The notes under the pieces are model-generated. The model searched no databases and was not told where the DNA came from. It saw nothing but the letters and a program-made list of their open reading frames with translations. From NCBI RefSeq assembly GCF_006007965.1, contig NZ_CP040748.1, positions 3,100,001-3,164,000 of the forward strand: a stretch of DNA of 64,000 nucleotides, written 5' to 3'. How positions within the stretch are numbered: the stretch's first letter is position 1; every line of letters starts with the position of its first letter. Positions 37,497-46,859 of the stretch are shown piece by piece. A program made the translations under genes and the position numbers. The DNA is from Nocardioides jishulii (GTDB lineage: Bacteria; Actinomycetota; Actinomycetes; Propionibacteriales; Nocardioidaceae).

Positions 37497-38118
37497 CGAT
37501 CGGCTCGGCCTTCTGGCCCGACAGGTCTTCGATGACGCCGACCAGCGTGCGCGCCGAGGGCAGGACACCGATCACGGTCGCGGCGACGCGTCCCTCGGCG
37601 TCCAGGACGACGGTGGAGGGGATGGCGTTGGGCGGGATGGTGCCGCTGAAGGGCAGCAGCGCCTTGCCGTCGGGCGAGTAGAACGAGCGGTAGGGCACGC
37701 CGAACTTGCGGACGAAGCTCTTGGCCTGGCTCGTCGAGCCGTCGCGGATGTTGATCCCGACGAACTGGGCGATGTCCTCGGTGGCCTTCTCCGCCTCGAG
37801 CAGGTGCGGCATCTCCGCGCGGCAGGGCGGGCAGGCCGACCACCACACGTTGACCACGGTGACCTGGCCTCGCAGGTCGGCGAGGTCGAGCTGCTCGCCG
37901 TCGAGGTCCTCACCGGACAGCTCGATGGGCTTGCCGCGCTCGTCCTCGTCGACCGTGGCGACCACGCCGTCCTGGCTGATGTAGCCCTTGTCGCCGGTGC
38001 TGCCCAAGCTCGAGCAGCCGGTGAGCAGCAGCGCAGCGACGAGGAGGGCCGTGGCGACCCTCGGCAGGCCGTGGAGACGGGCCGGGCCACGACGGACCCG
38101 AGTGAGACGTGGTGACAC
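37489..38118 (-). CDS. resA: TlpA/ResA-family thiol-disulfide lipoprotein
   Basis: A 209-residue extracytoplasmic thioredoxin-like protein. The N-terminus is a lipoprotein signal with lipobox LLTGC, Cys at about residue 35. The redox site is WSACPPC, and IPSTVVLD carries the cis-Pro loop. It should receive electrons from CcdA and reduce apocytochrome c. GTG start; the preceding phosphatase stop is two bases away, and ccdA overlaps its 3' end. Confidence 0.9.
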   Translation of the reverse strand: MSPRLTRVRRGPARLHGLPRVATALLVAALLLTGCSSLGSTGDKGYISQDGVVATVDEDERGKPIELSGEDLDGEQLDLADLRGQVTVVNVWWSACPPCRAEMPHLLEAEKATEDIAQFVGINIRDGSTSQAKSFVRKFGVPYRSFYSPDGKALLPFSGTIPPNAIPSTVVLDAEGRVAATVIGVLPSARTLVGVIEDLSGQKAEPIDG

Positions 38119-38120
38119 GA

Positions 38121-38795
38121 TCAGGGACGCTTCTCTTCCGGTGCGCCGCCCGCCGAGAAGGGCGCGTTCTTGTCCTGCGACGGGATCAGGTCACCCGCGG
38201 GCTCGGAGTAGAGGACCTTGTCGAGGCGGTCGTCCTCGAACTGCAGGGTGGTCAGCGAGCAGAGCGTGCACTCCCTCTTGCGGGGGTCGTGCAGGAAGGA
38301 CTTGCCCTCGGCGAAGAGGCGCAGCGTCCAGATCGGCAGCTGGTGCGAGACCACGACGGCCTCGTGGCCACGAGCCGCGTCACGGGCGTCGTACACCGCG
38401 GCCAGCATGCGGGCCGCCATGTCCTCGTAGGGCTCGCCCCACGACGGCTTGAACGGGTTGTAGAGGTGGCGCCACAGGTGCGGGCGCTTGACCAGGGTCA
38501 TCGGGCCCTCGCTGAAGTTGAGGCCCTCGAACTTGTTGGTCGACTCGATGACGCGGGGGTCGATCTCGGGCGTCAGACCCAGGCGCGCGGCCAGCGGCGC
38601 GGCGGTCTCCTGGGCCCGCTCGAGCGGGGAGGTACGCATGTGCACGATGTCGCGGTCACCGATCGACTCGGCGATCCGCTCAGCCATCTTCACCCCGCGC
38701 TCGGAGAGGTGGAAGCCGGGGCGGCGGCCGTAGAGGACCCCCTGCGGGTTGTGCACCTCACCGTGGCGCAGGACGTGGACGAGGGTGGTGGTCAT
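38121..38795 (-). CDS. Histidine phosphatase family protein
   Basis: A 224-residue member of the phosphoglycerate-mutase-like fold. The catalytic RHGE motif is in [11 protein letters not shown] (about residues 8-18); the second His is in [12 protein letters not shown] protein of this type sits between hemL and the cytochrome c genes in M. tuberculosis as well (Rv0525). Substrate is unknown. Its start overlaps the hemL stop by four bases, so it is translated with the heme/cytochrome operon. Confidence 0.88.
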   Translation of the reverse strand: MTTTLVHVLRHGEVHNPQGVLYGRRPGFHLSERGVKMAERIAESIGDRDIVHMRTSPLERAQETAAPLAARLGLTPEIDPRVIESTNKFEGLNFSEGPMTLVKRPHLWRHLYNPFKPSWGEPYEDMAARMLAAVYDARDAARGHEAVVVSHQLPIWTLRLFAEGKSFLHDPRKRECTLCSLTTLQFEDDRLDKVLYSEPAGDLIPSQDKNAPFSAGGAPEEKRP

Positions 38796-40111
38796 GCGTT
38801 CTCTCCTGCTGCAGCGGCGGCCCGGGCAGCGCCCGGGAGGGCGTCGAGCACGGTCTGGACCGCGCGGTCGTCATGGGCCGCGGACACGAACCAGCACTCG
38901 TACGCACTCGGGGGCAGGTAGACCCCGGCGTCGAGCATGGCGTGGAAGAGGGCGGCGTAGGCCTTCTCGTCCTGGGCACTGGCGTCGGCGAAGTTGCGGA
39001 CCTCACCGTCACGCAGGAAGACCGAGAACATCGTGCCGGCGGACTGGATCCGGTGCGGAAGCCCGGCGGCGGTGAACGCGTCGGTGATGCCGGCCTTGAT
39101 CGCGTTGCCGGCAGCCGTGAGGTGGGCGTACACCTCGTCTCCTGCGCGGCGCAGGGTCGCGAGGCCGGCGGTGGTGGCGATCGGGTTTCCGGACAGGGTG
39201 CCGGCCTGGTAGACGTTGCCCTCCGGCGAGAGGTGGCTCATCACGTCGGCGCGACCGCCGAACGCGGCGGCCGGGAAGCCGCCACCCATCACCTTGCCGA
39301 AGGTCATCAGGTCGGGAGTCCAGCCCTCGACGGCGCCGTCGAGGCCCCACCCGCCCTGGGCGGTGGCGCGGAATCCGGTCATCACCTCGTCGGAGATGAA
39401 GAGGGCGCCGGCGCTGCGGCAGGTCTCGGTGAGGAAGGCGTTGAAGCCCGGCTCCGGCGGGACGATGCCCATGTTGCCGGGCGTCGCCTCCACGATCAGC
39501 GCCGCGATGCGCTGCCCGTGCTCGGCGAAGGCGGCGGTGACCGCGGCCCGGTCGTTGTAGGGCAGCACCAGGGTCAGGTCGGTCGCCGACGTCGGTACGC
39601 CGGGGGTGCCGGGCACTGCGAAGGTGGCCAGCCCGGAGCCGGCCTGGGCGAGCAGGGCGTCGACGTGGCCGTGGTAGTTGCCGGCGAACTTCACGATGAC
39701 GTCGCGGCCGGTGAAGCCGCGCGCCAGCCGGATCGCCGACATGGTCGCCTCGGTGCCCGAGGAGACGAAGCGGACCCGGTCGACGGGCGTACGCCGCACG
39801 ATCTCCTCGGCGAGCTCGACCTCGGGCTCGGTGGGGGTGCCGTACGACGTGCCCCGCGCGACCGCGGCGTTGACCTCGGCCAGCACCTCGGGGTGGGCGT
39901 GGCCCAGGAGCATCGGCCCCCACGAGCAGATCAGGTCGACGTAGTCGTTGCCGTCGACGTCGGTCAGCCACGCCCCCTGGGCGGAGCGGATGAACCGCGG
40001 CGTGCCGCCGACGGCGTTGAAGGCACGAACGGGAGAGTTGACTCCCCCGGGGGTCACGGCTCGTGCGCGCTCGAACAGCGCGCCGCTACCGGCGTGGGGA
40101 CGTGGAGTCAC
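38792..40111 (-). CDS. hemL: Glutamate-1-semialdehyde 2,1-aminomutase
   Basis: PLP enzyme that makes 5-aminolevulinate, the heme precursor, in the C5 pathway started by HemA. The PLP lysine is Lys273 in [13 protein letters not shown]; the cofactor-binding DEVMTGFR is at 241-248 and [15 protein letters not shown] near 117-131. Two GTG codons stand in tandem at 40114 and 40111. I prefer 40111 because CACAAT ends exactly six bases before it, the usual leaderless spacing. It heads the operon that continues to ccsB. Confidence 0.95.
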   Translation of the reverse strand: MTPRPHAGSGALFERARAVTPGGVNSPVRAFNAVGGTPRFIRSAQGAWLTDVDGNDYVDLICSWGPMLLGHAHPEVLAEVNAAVARGTSYGTPTEPEVELAEEIVRRTPVDRVRFVSSGTEATMSAIRLARGFTGRDVIVKFAGNYHGHVDALLAQAGSGLATFAVPGTPGVPTSATDLTLVLPYNDRAAVTAAFAEHGQRIAALIVEATPGNMGIVPPEPGFNAFLTETCRSAGALFISDEVMTGFRATAQGGWGLDGAVEGWTPDLMTFGKVMGGGFPAAAFGGRADVMSHLSPEGNVYQAGTLSGNPIATTAGLATLRRAGDEVYAHLTAAGNAIKAGITDAFTAAGLPHRIQSAGTMFSVFLRDGEVRNFADASAQDEKAYAALFHAMLDAGVYLPPSAYECWFVSAAHDDRAVQTVLDALPGAARAAAAAGENA

Positions 40112-40123
40112 CACGCCATTGTG
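40112..40123 (-). promoter_or_regulatory. Leaderless-type promoter of the hemL-ccsB operon
   Basis: CACAAT (minus strand, 40123-40118) then six bases to the GTG at 40111. Confidence 0.4.
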
Positions 40124-40195
40124 ACCCAGCGGCCCAACCCAGTCGATTTCCCGCCCCGTGAGGTGGGTGACGCCGCGGGGGCGGCGCCTCCTGGG

Positions 40196-40786
40196 TCACC
40201 TCCTGCGTACCCCCACGGTGAAGTGACCGATGGACAGACGCTGGAGGGCCGGTGCGCTCCGTGGCCCGACGTGGGCGTCCCACAGGTGCACCGTGAACGC
40301 CTCCATCGGTGCACCGGCATAGGTGAAGGTGGCGGTGCCGTCGACGCCGGGCGTCTCGGCCACCACCCGCTCGGGCACGAAGGAGGTCCGTGGTCGCACC
40401 GTCAGCCCCCTTCCCGTGGCGACCTGGAACCCCGCGATGCGTACGGCGTCGGCCCGGCACCCTTCCTCCGCGTCGATGCCCGAGACGGTCAGCTGCACGA
40501 GGTCGGGGCGCAGGTGCGGGAAGGTGAAGGTGCAGATCGTGCGTCGCTGCCATGCGTGGAGAGTGTCGAGCTGTCCGCCCCGGTGACTGCGCCAGATGCG
40601 CAACACCTCGCCGTCGGCGACCAGCCGGGGGTGCGAACCCTCGACCTCGGGCACCCCGGAGCAGCACTCCAGCGCCACGTCGACGGGGACGACGCCCACG
40701 TCCACGAGCTCGGTGATCGAGCTCAGGGCAGCCTCCTCCCCCTGGTCGGGGAAGAGGTATCGGGCCGTGTGCACGCCTGGGGGCAT
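40196..40786 (-). CDS. Orphan protein of unknown function in the heme cluster
   Basis: 196 residues that I do not recognise. No signal peptide or helix is visible; the protein is rich in beta-prone segments (ALECCSGVPEVEG, ICTFTFPHLRPDLVQLTVSGID, GTATFTYAGAPMEAFTVHLWD), consistent with a small beta-sandwich. The start is well supported: GGAGG lies a few bases before the ATG. It is monocistronic between hemB and hemL, with its own AT-rich promoter and inverted repeats. Mycobacterial heme clusters have no such gene as far as I know, so it is probably an accessory insertion. Confidence 0.7.
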   Translation of the reverse strand: MPPGVHTARYLFPDQGEEAALSSITELVDVGVVPVDVALECCSGVPEVEGSHPRLVADGEVLRIWRSHRGGQLDTLHAWQRRTICTFTFPHLRPDLVQLTVSGIDAEEGCRADAVRIAGFQVATGRGLTVRPRTSFVPERVVAETPGVDGTATFTYAGAPMEAFTVHLWDAHVGPRSAPALQRLSIGHFTVGVRRR

Positions 40787-40836
40787 GGCGAACCTCCGGA
40801 AGGGGGGAGTCCGCGGCCGGTCGGACAGACCGCGAG

Positions 40837-40876
40837 GGAACAGTCAAAAGGTACACGCAATACAAGATTGTTCCAA
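40837..40876 (-). promoter_or_regulatory. AT-rich promoter with flanking inverted repeats
   Basis: On the minus strand TTGGAA (40876-40871), a 17-base spacer and TACCTT (40853-40848) look like a -35/-10 pair. GGAACA at 40837-40842 and its complement TGTTCC at 40869-40874 flank it, one over the -35 box and one near the start of transcription. The AT content stands out from the surrounding GC-rich DNA. It would drive the orphan gene at 40196-40786. Confidence 0.45.
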
Positions 40877-40889
40877 TTCCACCTTTTTC

Positions 40890-41885
40890 TCATTGCTTGA
40901 GCAGATGAGCCGCCTCGCTTGCCCAGTAGGTCAGGACGATGTCGGCACCGGCGCGTCGGATCGAGGTCAACGTCTCCAGGATCGCGGCCTCGCGGTCGAT
41001 CCACCCGTGCGCCGCGGCTGCCTCGACCATCGAGTACTCACCCGAGATGTTGTACGCCGCCACCGGCACGTCGACGGCGTCGCGCACCTGGCGCAGCACG
41101 TCGAGGTAGGCCAGCGCCGGCTTCACCATGACGATGTCGGCGCCCTCCTCGACGTCGATCAGCGCCTCGCGTACGCCCTCGAGCGCGTTGGCCGGGTCCT
41201 GCTGGTAGGTCCGACGGTCGCCGGACAGCGACGAGTCGACGGCCTCGCGGAAGGGGCCGTAGAAGGCGGAGGCGTACTTCGCCGAGTAGGCCAGGATCGA
41301 GACGTCGGTGTGGCCGTCGAGGTCGAGGGCGTCGCGGATGACCGCCACCTGCCCGTCCATCATCCCGCTCGGGCCGACCATGTGGACCCCGGCCGCGGCC
41401 TGGGCCTGCGCCATCTCGGCGTAGACCCGCAGCGTGGCGTCGTTGTCGACGCGACCGTCCTCGGCCAGGACGCCGCAGTGGCCGTGGTCGGTGAACTCGT
41501 CGAGGCAGAGGTCGCTCATCACGGTCAGGGCGTCGCCCACCTCGGCGACGACGTCGGCGATCGCCACGTTGAGGATGCCGTCCGCGTCGAGCGCCCCGGA
41601 ACCGAGGGCGTCCTTCGCCTCGGGGATCCCGAAGAGCATCACGCCGCCCAGGCCGAGCTCGGCAGCCTCGCGAACCGCCGCTTTGAGGCTGTCCCGGGTG
41701 TGCTGCACGACGCCGGGCATCGACGAGATCGCGACGGGCGAGTCGATGCCCTCACGCACGAAGACCGGCAGCACCAGCTGGCGCGGTTCGACCGTCGTCT
41801 CGGCCACCATCCGTCGCAGCGCCGGGGTGGCGCGCAGGCGGCGGGGACGGATCGCGGGGCCGGTCAGGTCGTCGAGAGGAGCCAT
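40890..41885 (-). CDS. hemB: Delta-aminolevulinic acid dehydratase (porphobilinogen synthase)
   Basis: Joins two 5-aminolevulinate molecules into porphobilinogen; 331 residues. Schiff-base lysines are in [13 protein letters not shown] and [11 protein letters not shown]. The metal-site segment is [13 protein letters not shown], with two cysteines and an Asp in place of the middle Cys of the classical three-Cys zinc form, as in other actinobacteria. GAGAGGA lies about seven bases before the ATG. It is separated from the rex-hemACD operon by a strong hairpin, so it has its own promoter. Confidence 0.95.
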   Translation of the reverse strand: MAPLDDLTGPAIRPRRLRATPALRRMVAETTVEPRQLVLPVFVREGIDSPVAISSMPGVVQHTRDSLKAAVREAAELGLGGVMLFGIPEAKDALGSGALDADGILNVAIADVVAEVGDALTVMSDLCLDEFTDHGHCGVLAEDGRVDNDATLRVYAEMAQAQAAAGVHMVGPSGMMDGQVAVIRDALDLDGHTDVSILAYSAKYASAFYGPFREAVDSSLSGDRRTYQQDPANALEGVREALIDVEEGADIVMVKPALAYLDVLRQVRDAVDVPVAAYNISGEYSMVEAAAAHGWIDREAAILETLTSIRRAGADIVLTYWASEAAHLLKQ

Positions 41886-41950
41886 GGATCGATCCTCTCA
41901 CTGCCTGCGCAAGGGGCGGGGCACACAGCACGGGCGCACGGGAAACGCAC

Positions 41951-41990
41951 CGCGCCCCGCCACCGACCACGGGGGTCGGCGCGGGGCGCG
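41951..41990 (-). terminator. Hairpin terminator after hemD
   Basis: CGCGCCCCGC at 41951 pairs with GCGGGGCGCG at 41981, and the inner CCGACC with GGTCGG, giving about 16 base pairs around a small bulge and loop. It lies 40 bases after the end of the rex-hemA-hemC-hemD operon. Confidence 0.7.
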
Positions 41991-42028
41991 GGGCTGCGCT
42001 GGGCGCGGGCTGCGCGGGGCAGCAGCGA

Positions 42029-43720
42029 CTACTTCGCGGCGGCCTTGCGGCGGCCCGAGGCCTTGCGGTCCGACGGCTTGGTGACCGGCTGGCCCGCCTC
42101 GACCATGGCGGCGCGACGCGCGGCCCCGAAGTCGGCCAGGGCATCGACGAGCAGGTCGACGTCGGGCTTGGGAGCCATCACGTCGACACGCAGGCCGTGC
42201 TCCTCGGCGGTCTTCGCCGTGGCGGGTCCGATGACCGCGATGATCGTCGACGGGTGCGGCTTGCCGGCGATGCCGACGAGGTTGCGCACGGTGGACGACG
42301 AGGTGAAGACCACCGCGTCGAACTTGCCCGTCTTGATCGCGTCGCGGGTCGGCGCCGGCGGCGGCGCGGCACGCACGGTGCGGTAGGCGGTGACGTCGTC
42401 ACACTCCCACCCGAGCTCGCCCAGGCCGGTCACGAGGACCTCCGTGGCGATGTCGGCACGCGGGAGGAAGACCCGGTTGATCGGGTCCAGCACCTCGTCG
42501 TAGGGCGGCCACTCGTCGACCAGCCCGCGGGCGGACTGCTCGCCGCTCGGCACCAGGTCGGCACGCAGGCCCCACGCGGCGATCGCCTCGGCGGTCTTGT
42601 CACCGACCGCGGCGATCTTCAGGCCCGAGAAGGAGCGGGCGTCAAGGCCGTACTCCTCGAACTTCTCGCGCACGGCCTTGACCGCGTTGACCGAGGTGAA
42701 GGCGATCCACTCGTAGCGGCCTTCGACGAGGCCGCGCACGGCCTTGTCCATCTGCAGCGGGTTGCGGGGCGGCTCGACCGAGATGGTCGGCACCTCCTCC
42801 GGCACGCCACCGAAGTCGCGCAGGCGCGCCGAGAGCGAGCCGGCCTGCTCCTTCGTACGCGGCACGAGGACGCGCCAGCCGAAGAGCGGCTTGGTCTCGA
42901 ACCACGACAACGTCTCGCGCAGGTTGACCACGTCGCCGATCACGATGATCGCCGGCGGGGCCACCCGGGCGGAGCGCACGTCGGCCGCGACGTTCTCCAG
43001 GGTGGAGGTCAGGGTCGACTGCTCGGTGGTGGTGCCCACGCGGGTCACCGCGACCGGGGTCTTCGGCGACCGGCCGGCCTCGATGAGCGCCTTGGAGCAC
43101 TCGCCGATGGCCCCGACACCCGACAGCAGCACCAGGGTGCGGTCGTCGGCGTACTGGCGCCAGTCGATGGTGCCGCCGCAGGTCACCACGGCGACCTCGC
43201 GGTGGTTCTTGTCGGTCAGCGGGATGCCGGCGTACGCAGGAACGGCCGCGATGGCGGAGACGCCCGGGACGATCTCGAAGCCCACGCCCGCCTTGACGCA
43301 GGCCTGCGCCTCCTCGGGACCGGAGGCATACATGAACGGGTCACCGGTCATGAGGCGCACCACCCGCGACTTCTTGCCGTGCTTCACCACCAGACGGCCG
43401 CGGGCGGCATTGGTCAGGGGCTGTCCGTCGTCTCCGAAGCCGCCGTCGACGAAGACGGGCCCGGCCGCGACCTCGGCCTCGGCGCCCTCGGCGGGCTCCA
43501 CCGGCTCGGGCAGACCGAGGACGGTCCGCACCATGGCGGCGTGCTCGGGCGCCTCGGTCACCACCACCTCGGCGGAACGCAACAACTCGACGGCACGCAC
43601 GGTCAGCAGGCCCGGGTCACCGGGCCCAGCGCCCACGAACGACACCCATCCGGTGGGGGTCGGCTTGTCAGGGGTCTTGCCAGTAGTCATGGACTGCTGC
43701 TTCCTCACTGGTGTTTCCAT
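42029..43720 (-). CDS. hemD: Bifunctional uroporphyrinogen-III methyltransferase/synthase
   Basis: 563 residues with two domains. Residues about 24-265 are a uroporphyrinogen-III C-methyltransferase (CobA/SUMT type: VGAGPGDPGLLTVRAVELL, RLMTGDPFMY, IPLTDKNHREVAVVTCG). Residues about 275-545 are uroporphyrinogen-III synthase (HemD), which closes the tetrapyrrole ring. The fusion, common in actinobacteria, puts the branch to siroheme/cobalamin and the heme step on one chain. The tail ends in a Lys/Arg/Ala-rich segment. The ATG shares a base with the hemC stop, with GGAGGAA upstream. Confidence 0.93.
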   Translation of the reverse strand: METPVRKQQSMTTGKTPDKPTPTGWVSFVGAGPGDPGLLTVRAVELLRSAEVVVTEAPEHAAMVRTVLGLPEPVEPAEGAEAEVAAGPVFVDGGFGDDGQPLTNAARGRLVVKHGKKSRVVRLMTGDPFMYASGPEEAQACVKAGVGFEIVPGVSAIAAVPAYAGIPLTDKNHREVAVVTCGGTIDWRQYADDRTLVLLSGVGAIGECSKALIEAGRSPKTPVAVTRVGTTTEQSTLTSTLENVAADVRSARVAPPAIIVIGDVVNLRETLSWFETKPLFGWRVLVPRTKEQAGSLSARLRDFGGVPEEVPTISVEPPRNPLQMDKAVRGLVEGRYEWIAFTSVNAVKAVREKFEEYGLDARSFSGLKIAAVGDKTAEAIAAWGLRADLVPSGEQSARGLVDEWPPYDEVLDPINRVFLPRADIATEVLVTGLGELGWECDDVTAYRTVRAAPPPAPTRDAIKTGKFDAVVFTSSSTVRNLVGIAGKPHPSTIIAVIGPATAKTAEEHGLRVDVMAPKPDVDLLVDALADFGAARRAAMVEAGQPVTKPSDRKASGRRKAAAK

Positions 43721-44643
43721 CAGGCTGGTTCCTCCATCAGTTCGGCTGCGCCCGCGGCGAGCATCTCGCTCCCCAGTCGGGTGCCGATGCCAACGGCATC
43801 ACCGGGCAGGCCGGAGGCGCTCATGCGCACCGTCCGACTGCCGTCCCCGGACAGGGCCACGGCCCTGATCCACAGTTCTTCTCCGCTGTCGCCCTCGGCG
43901 ACCTCTGCCAGCGCACCCAGCGGGGCGCTGCAGCCGGCCTCCAACGTGGCCAGCACCCGCCGCTCGCAGAGCACTGCGGCCCGCGTGGCGGCGTCGTCGA
44001 GCGCGGAGAGCAGCTCGACGAGCTCGGTGTCGGCGGTACGGCACTCGATCGCCAACGCACCCTGGCCGGGGGCCGGGAGCATCTGGATCGGGTCGAGCAG
44101 CTCGGTGGCCTCGTCGCTGCGGCCGAGGCGGTTGAGTCCGGCACCGGCGAGCACCACGGCGTCGAGCTCGCCGGAGGCGACCTTGCCGATGCGGGTGCCC
44201 ACGTTGCCGCGGATCGCCACCACCTCGAGGCCGAGGCCGAGGGCAGAGAGCTGGGCGGCACGACGCGGCGAACCGGTGCCGACCCGGCTGCCCACGGGCA
44301 GCTCACCCAGCGTGAGGCCGTCGCGCGCCACCAGGACGTCGCGCGGGTCCTCGCGGCGCGGGATCGCCGGCAGGGCGATGCCCTCGGCGGGAGTGGTCGG
44401 CAGGTCCTTGAGCGAGTGGACCGCGAAGTCGACGCGCCCGTCGAGCAGGGCGTCACGCAGCGCCGAGACGAAGACCCCGGTGCCGCCCATCTGGGCCAGC
44501 GGGCCGCGGTTGACGTCGCCCTCGGTGCTCACGTGCACCAGCTCGACCTCGTGGCCCAGGGCGCGCACCATCTCGGCGACCGTCCCCGACTGCGTGGTGG
44601 CCAGGGCGGAGGCACGGGTGCCCAGGCGCAGGACGCGGGTCAT
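43720..44643 (-). CDS. hemC: Porphobilinogen deaminase (hydroxymethylbilane synthase)
   Basis: Polymerises four porphobilinogens to hydroxymethylbilane. The 307 residues include the dipyrromethane cofactor cysteine Cys238 in LEAGCSAPLGA, the catalytic Asp in DFAVHSLKDLPT and the substrate-binding arginines in GTGSPRRAAQL. It overlaps hemA by four bases and the downstream hemD by one, as part of the rex-hemA-hemC-hemD operon. Confidence 0.96.
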   Translation of the reverse strand: MTRVLRLGTRASALATTQSGTVAEMVRALGHEVELVHVSTEGDVNRGPLAQMGGTGVFVSALRDALLDGRVDFAVHSLKDLPTTPAEGIALPAIPRREDPRDVLVARDGLTLGELPVGSRVGTGSPRRAAQLSALGLGLEVVAIRGNVGTRIGKVASGELDAVVLAGAGLNRLGRSDEATELLDPIQMLPAPGQGALAIECRTADTELVELLSALDDAATRAAVLCERRVLATLEAGCSAPLGALAEVAEGDSGEELWIRAVALSGDGSRTVRMSASGLPGDAVGIGTRLGSEMLAAGAAELMEEPA

Positions 44644-45950
44644 GAGTTGCCCCCCTCGACGATGTCGGAGCGGGTGACGGCCGAGACGGCGTCGGGGTCG
44701 AGCGCGAAGAGCTCGGCCAGGGCGGTGGCGTAGGAGATCGCGCCGTCCTCGTCAGCCAGCTCGCGCACGCGCACGGTGGGCTGGTGCAGCAGCTTCTCGG
44801 CGACCCGGTGGACCGTACGTCGCACCTCGGCCACCACCTCGGGGTCGGCCTCGCCCAGGCGCGCCTCGAGGCGCTCGAGCTCCGACTCGACGACACCGGT
44901 CGCCATGGTGCGCAGCGCCACGACGGTCGGGGTGACGGAGGCCTGACGACGGGCGGAGAGGAAGGCCCGGACCTCCTGGGCCACGATCTCGCGGACGCCG
45001 GCGACGCTGCGGACCGCCTCGTGGTCGCCACCCAGGCGCTCGGCGAGGGCGGCCAGCCCGAGGATCTCGACGCCGGGCAGCTCGGCGGCAGCCGGGTCGA
45101 CGTCGTGCGGCAGGGCCAGGTCGAGGACGGTGAGCGGCTGCGTACGCCCCTCACGGGCCTCCGCGACCTCGGCGGCGGTGAGCACCACGCCGGAGGCGCC
45201 GGTGCAGGTGACCAGGAGGTCGGCGGAGCCGAGGGCGTCACCGAGCTCGTCCATCGGGACCGCGCGGACGCCGTCGTGCTCGTCGGCCAGACGCTGGGCG
45301 TTGGCCAGGGAACGGTTGGCCACGACGACCTCGCGAGCGCCCTGGCGGGTCAGGGTGGCGACGGCGAGCGAGGCCATCGAGCCGGCGCCCAGCACCAGCG
45401 CGGAGACGTTGCGTACGCCGTCGTCCCCCAGCGCCTCCTGCAACGCCGCGGACACCATCGAGGGAGCGGCGGAGTCGACGTCGGTCTCGGCGTGCGTGCG
45501 CTTGCCGACGCGCAGCGCCTGCTGGAAGAGGGAGTTGAGGGCGGGACCAACCGTGCCGAGCTCCTGGCCGACGCGCAGGGCGTTGCGGGCCTGGCCGAGG
45601 ATCTGGCCCTCGCCGAGCACCATCGAGTCCATGCCCGCGGCGACGTGGAACAGGTGCGAGACGGCACCGTCCTCGTAGTGGACGTAGAGGTACGGGACCA
45701 TGGCCTCGGGAGCCGCGCCGGAGCGGGCGACGAGCAGGCGGGAGAGCTCCTCGACGGAGCCGTGGAACCGGTCGACGTCGGCGTAGATCTCGAGGCGGTT
45801 GCAGGTCGAGATGACCGCGGCCTCACCCACGTGCTCGGAGTCGGCGGCGTCGAGCACCAGCTTGCGGGCGCCGTCGGCGTCGAGCGCCAGGCCCTCGAGG
45901 ACCGACATCGGGGCGGACTTGTGGGAGATGCCCACGACGAGGACGCTCAT
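44640..45950 (-). CDS. hemA: Glutamyl-tRNA reductase
   Basis: Rate-limiting NADPH-dependent enzyme of C5-pathway heme synthesis. The 436 residues carry the nucleophilic Cys50 in ISTCNRLEIYA, the glutamyl-tRNA recognition block HLFHVAAGMDSMVLGEGQILGQ (written in two parts in other families), a Rossmann NADPH domain with VLGAGSMASLAV, and a C-terminal dimerisation helix. It overlaps rex by four bases, so its expression should follow the redox sensor, as in Streptomyces rex-hemACD. Confidence 0.95.
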   Translation of the reverse strand: MSVLVVGISHKSAPMSVLEGLALDADGARKLVLDAADSEHVGEAAVISTCNRLEIYADVDRFHGSVEELSRLLVARSGAAPEAMVPYLYVHYEDGAVSHLFHVAAGMDSMVLGEGQILGQARNALRVGQELGTVGPALNSLFQQALRVGKRTHAETDVDSAAPSMVSAALQEALGDDGVRNVSALVLGAGSMASLAVATLTRQGAREVVVANRSLANAQRLADEHDGVRAVPMDELGDALGSADLLVTCTGASGVVLTAAEVAEAREGRTQPLTVLDLALPHDVDPAAAELPGVEILGLAALAERLGGDHEAVRSVAGVREIVAQEVRAFLSARRQASVTPTVVALRTMATGVVESELERLEARLGEADPEVVAEVRRTVHRVAEKLLHQPTVRVRELADEDGAISYATALAELFALDPDAVSAVTRSDIVEGGNS

Positions 45951-46654
45951 GACACTCCTCCCGGTGCGAGCGGGGCTGCATCGGTCGCGGCAACCGCCTC
46001 GACCGCCGCCTTGCGCTGCTCGTGGTAGGCGAGGATCTGGAGCTCGATCGAGAGGTCGACCTTGCGCACGTCGACGCCGGCCGGCACGGCCAGGACGCTG
46101 GGCGCGAAGTTGAGGATGCTGGAGATGCCGGAGGCGACCATGCGGTCGGCCACCGACTGCGCGGCCGCGGCGGGCGTCGCGATGACCCCGATGGCCACGG
46201 CGTGGTCGGCCACGATCTGCTCGAGCTCGTCGAAGGGCCGTACGGCGATCCCGGCGACCTCCTCACCGGCGCGGGCCGGGTCGGCGTCGAGCAGCGCGAC
46301 GACGCGGAAGCCACGGCTGCGGAAGCCGGAGTAGTTCGCCAGGGCGTGGCCCAGGTTGCCGATGCCGACGATGACGACGGGCCAGTCCTGGGTGACACCG
46401 ATCTCGCGGGCGATCTGGTAGGTCAGGTACTCGACGTCGTAGCCGACGCCACGGGTCCCGTAGGAGCCGAGGTAGGAGAGGTCCTTGCGCAGCTTGGCGC
46501 TGTTGACGCCGGCCGCCGCGGCGAGCTCCTCGCTGGAGCAGGTCGCGATGCCGCCCTCGGTGAGTCCGGTGAGCGCCCGCAGGTAGACGGGGAGTCGAGC
46601 GACCGTCGCTTCAGGGATCTCGCGCGCATTCTCGCCAGAGGACCGTGAACTCAC
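45947..46654 (-). CDS. rex: Redox-sensing transcriptional repressor Rex
   Basis: Senses the NADH/NAD+ ratio and represses respiratory genes when NADH is low. From the GTG at 46654 it has 235 residues: a winged-helix DNA-binding domain (EELAAAAGVNSAKLRKDLSY), a Rossmann NAD(H) domain with VGIGNLGHAL, and the C-terminal domain-swap helix IELQILAYHEQRK. A TTG at 46678 would add eight residues; the GTG has GGAAAGAG upstream and matches Streptomyces Rex better. It leads the hemA-hemC-hemD operon, and a degenerate Rex site overlaps its promoter, suggesting autoregulation. Confidence 0.95.
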   Translation of the reverse strand: MSSRSSGENAREIPEATVARLPVYLRALTGLTEGGIATCSSEELAAAAGVNSAKLRKDLSYLGSYGTRGVGYDVEYLTYQIAREIGVTQDWPVVIVGIGNLGHALANYSGFRSRGFRVVALLDADPARAGEEVAGIAVRPFDELEQIVADHAVAIGVIATPAAAAQSVADRMVASGISSILNFAPSVLAVPAGVDVRKVDLSIELQILAYHEQRKAAVEAVAATDAAPLAPGGVS

Positions 46655-46723
46655 TGGGACATCTCTTTCCAGCCGCAACGATCCACCGGGGGGCTCCGGG
46701 GGCGGGAATCGCTCGACCCGGCC

Positions 46724-46752
46724 ACTTTATGAGTTTGTGAACGTGAGAACAA
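46724..46752 (-). promoter_or_regulatory. Predicted rex promoter with overlapping Rex site
   Basis: Minus strand: -35 TTGTTC (46752-46747), a 17-base spacer, -10 TAAAGT (46729-46724). Plus-strand 46735-46752 reads TTGTGAACGTGAGAACAA: the left half equals the Rex operator half site, while the right half has three mismatches. The site covers the spacer and the -35 box, a repressing position. The remaining gap to the glutaredoxin-like gene holds no other evident signal. Confidence 0.5.
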
Positions 46753-46859
46753 AATCTTCCCGCCCTTCGGCTACCACAGGTGAGGTGCGCCACAGCAGGC
46801 GGGTGGCCGTCTTCGGGTCGGGGTTCGAGCGGCCTCCTCGACGGCCAGCGGAGCGACCG

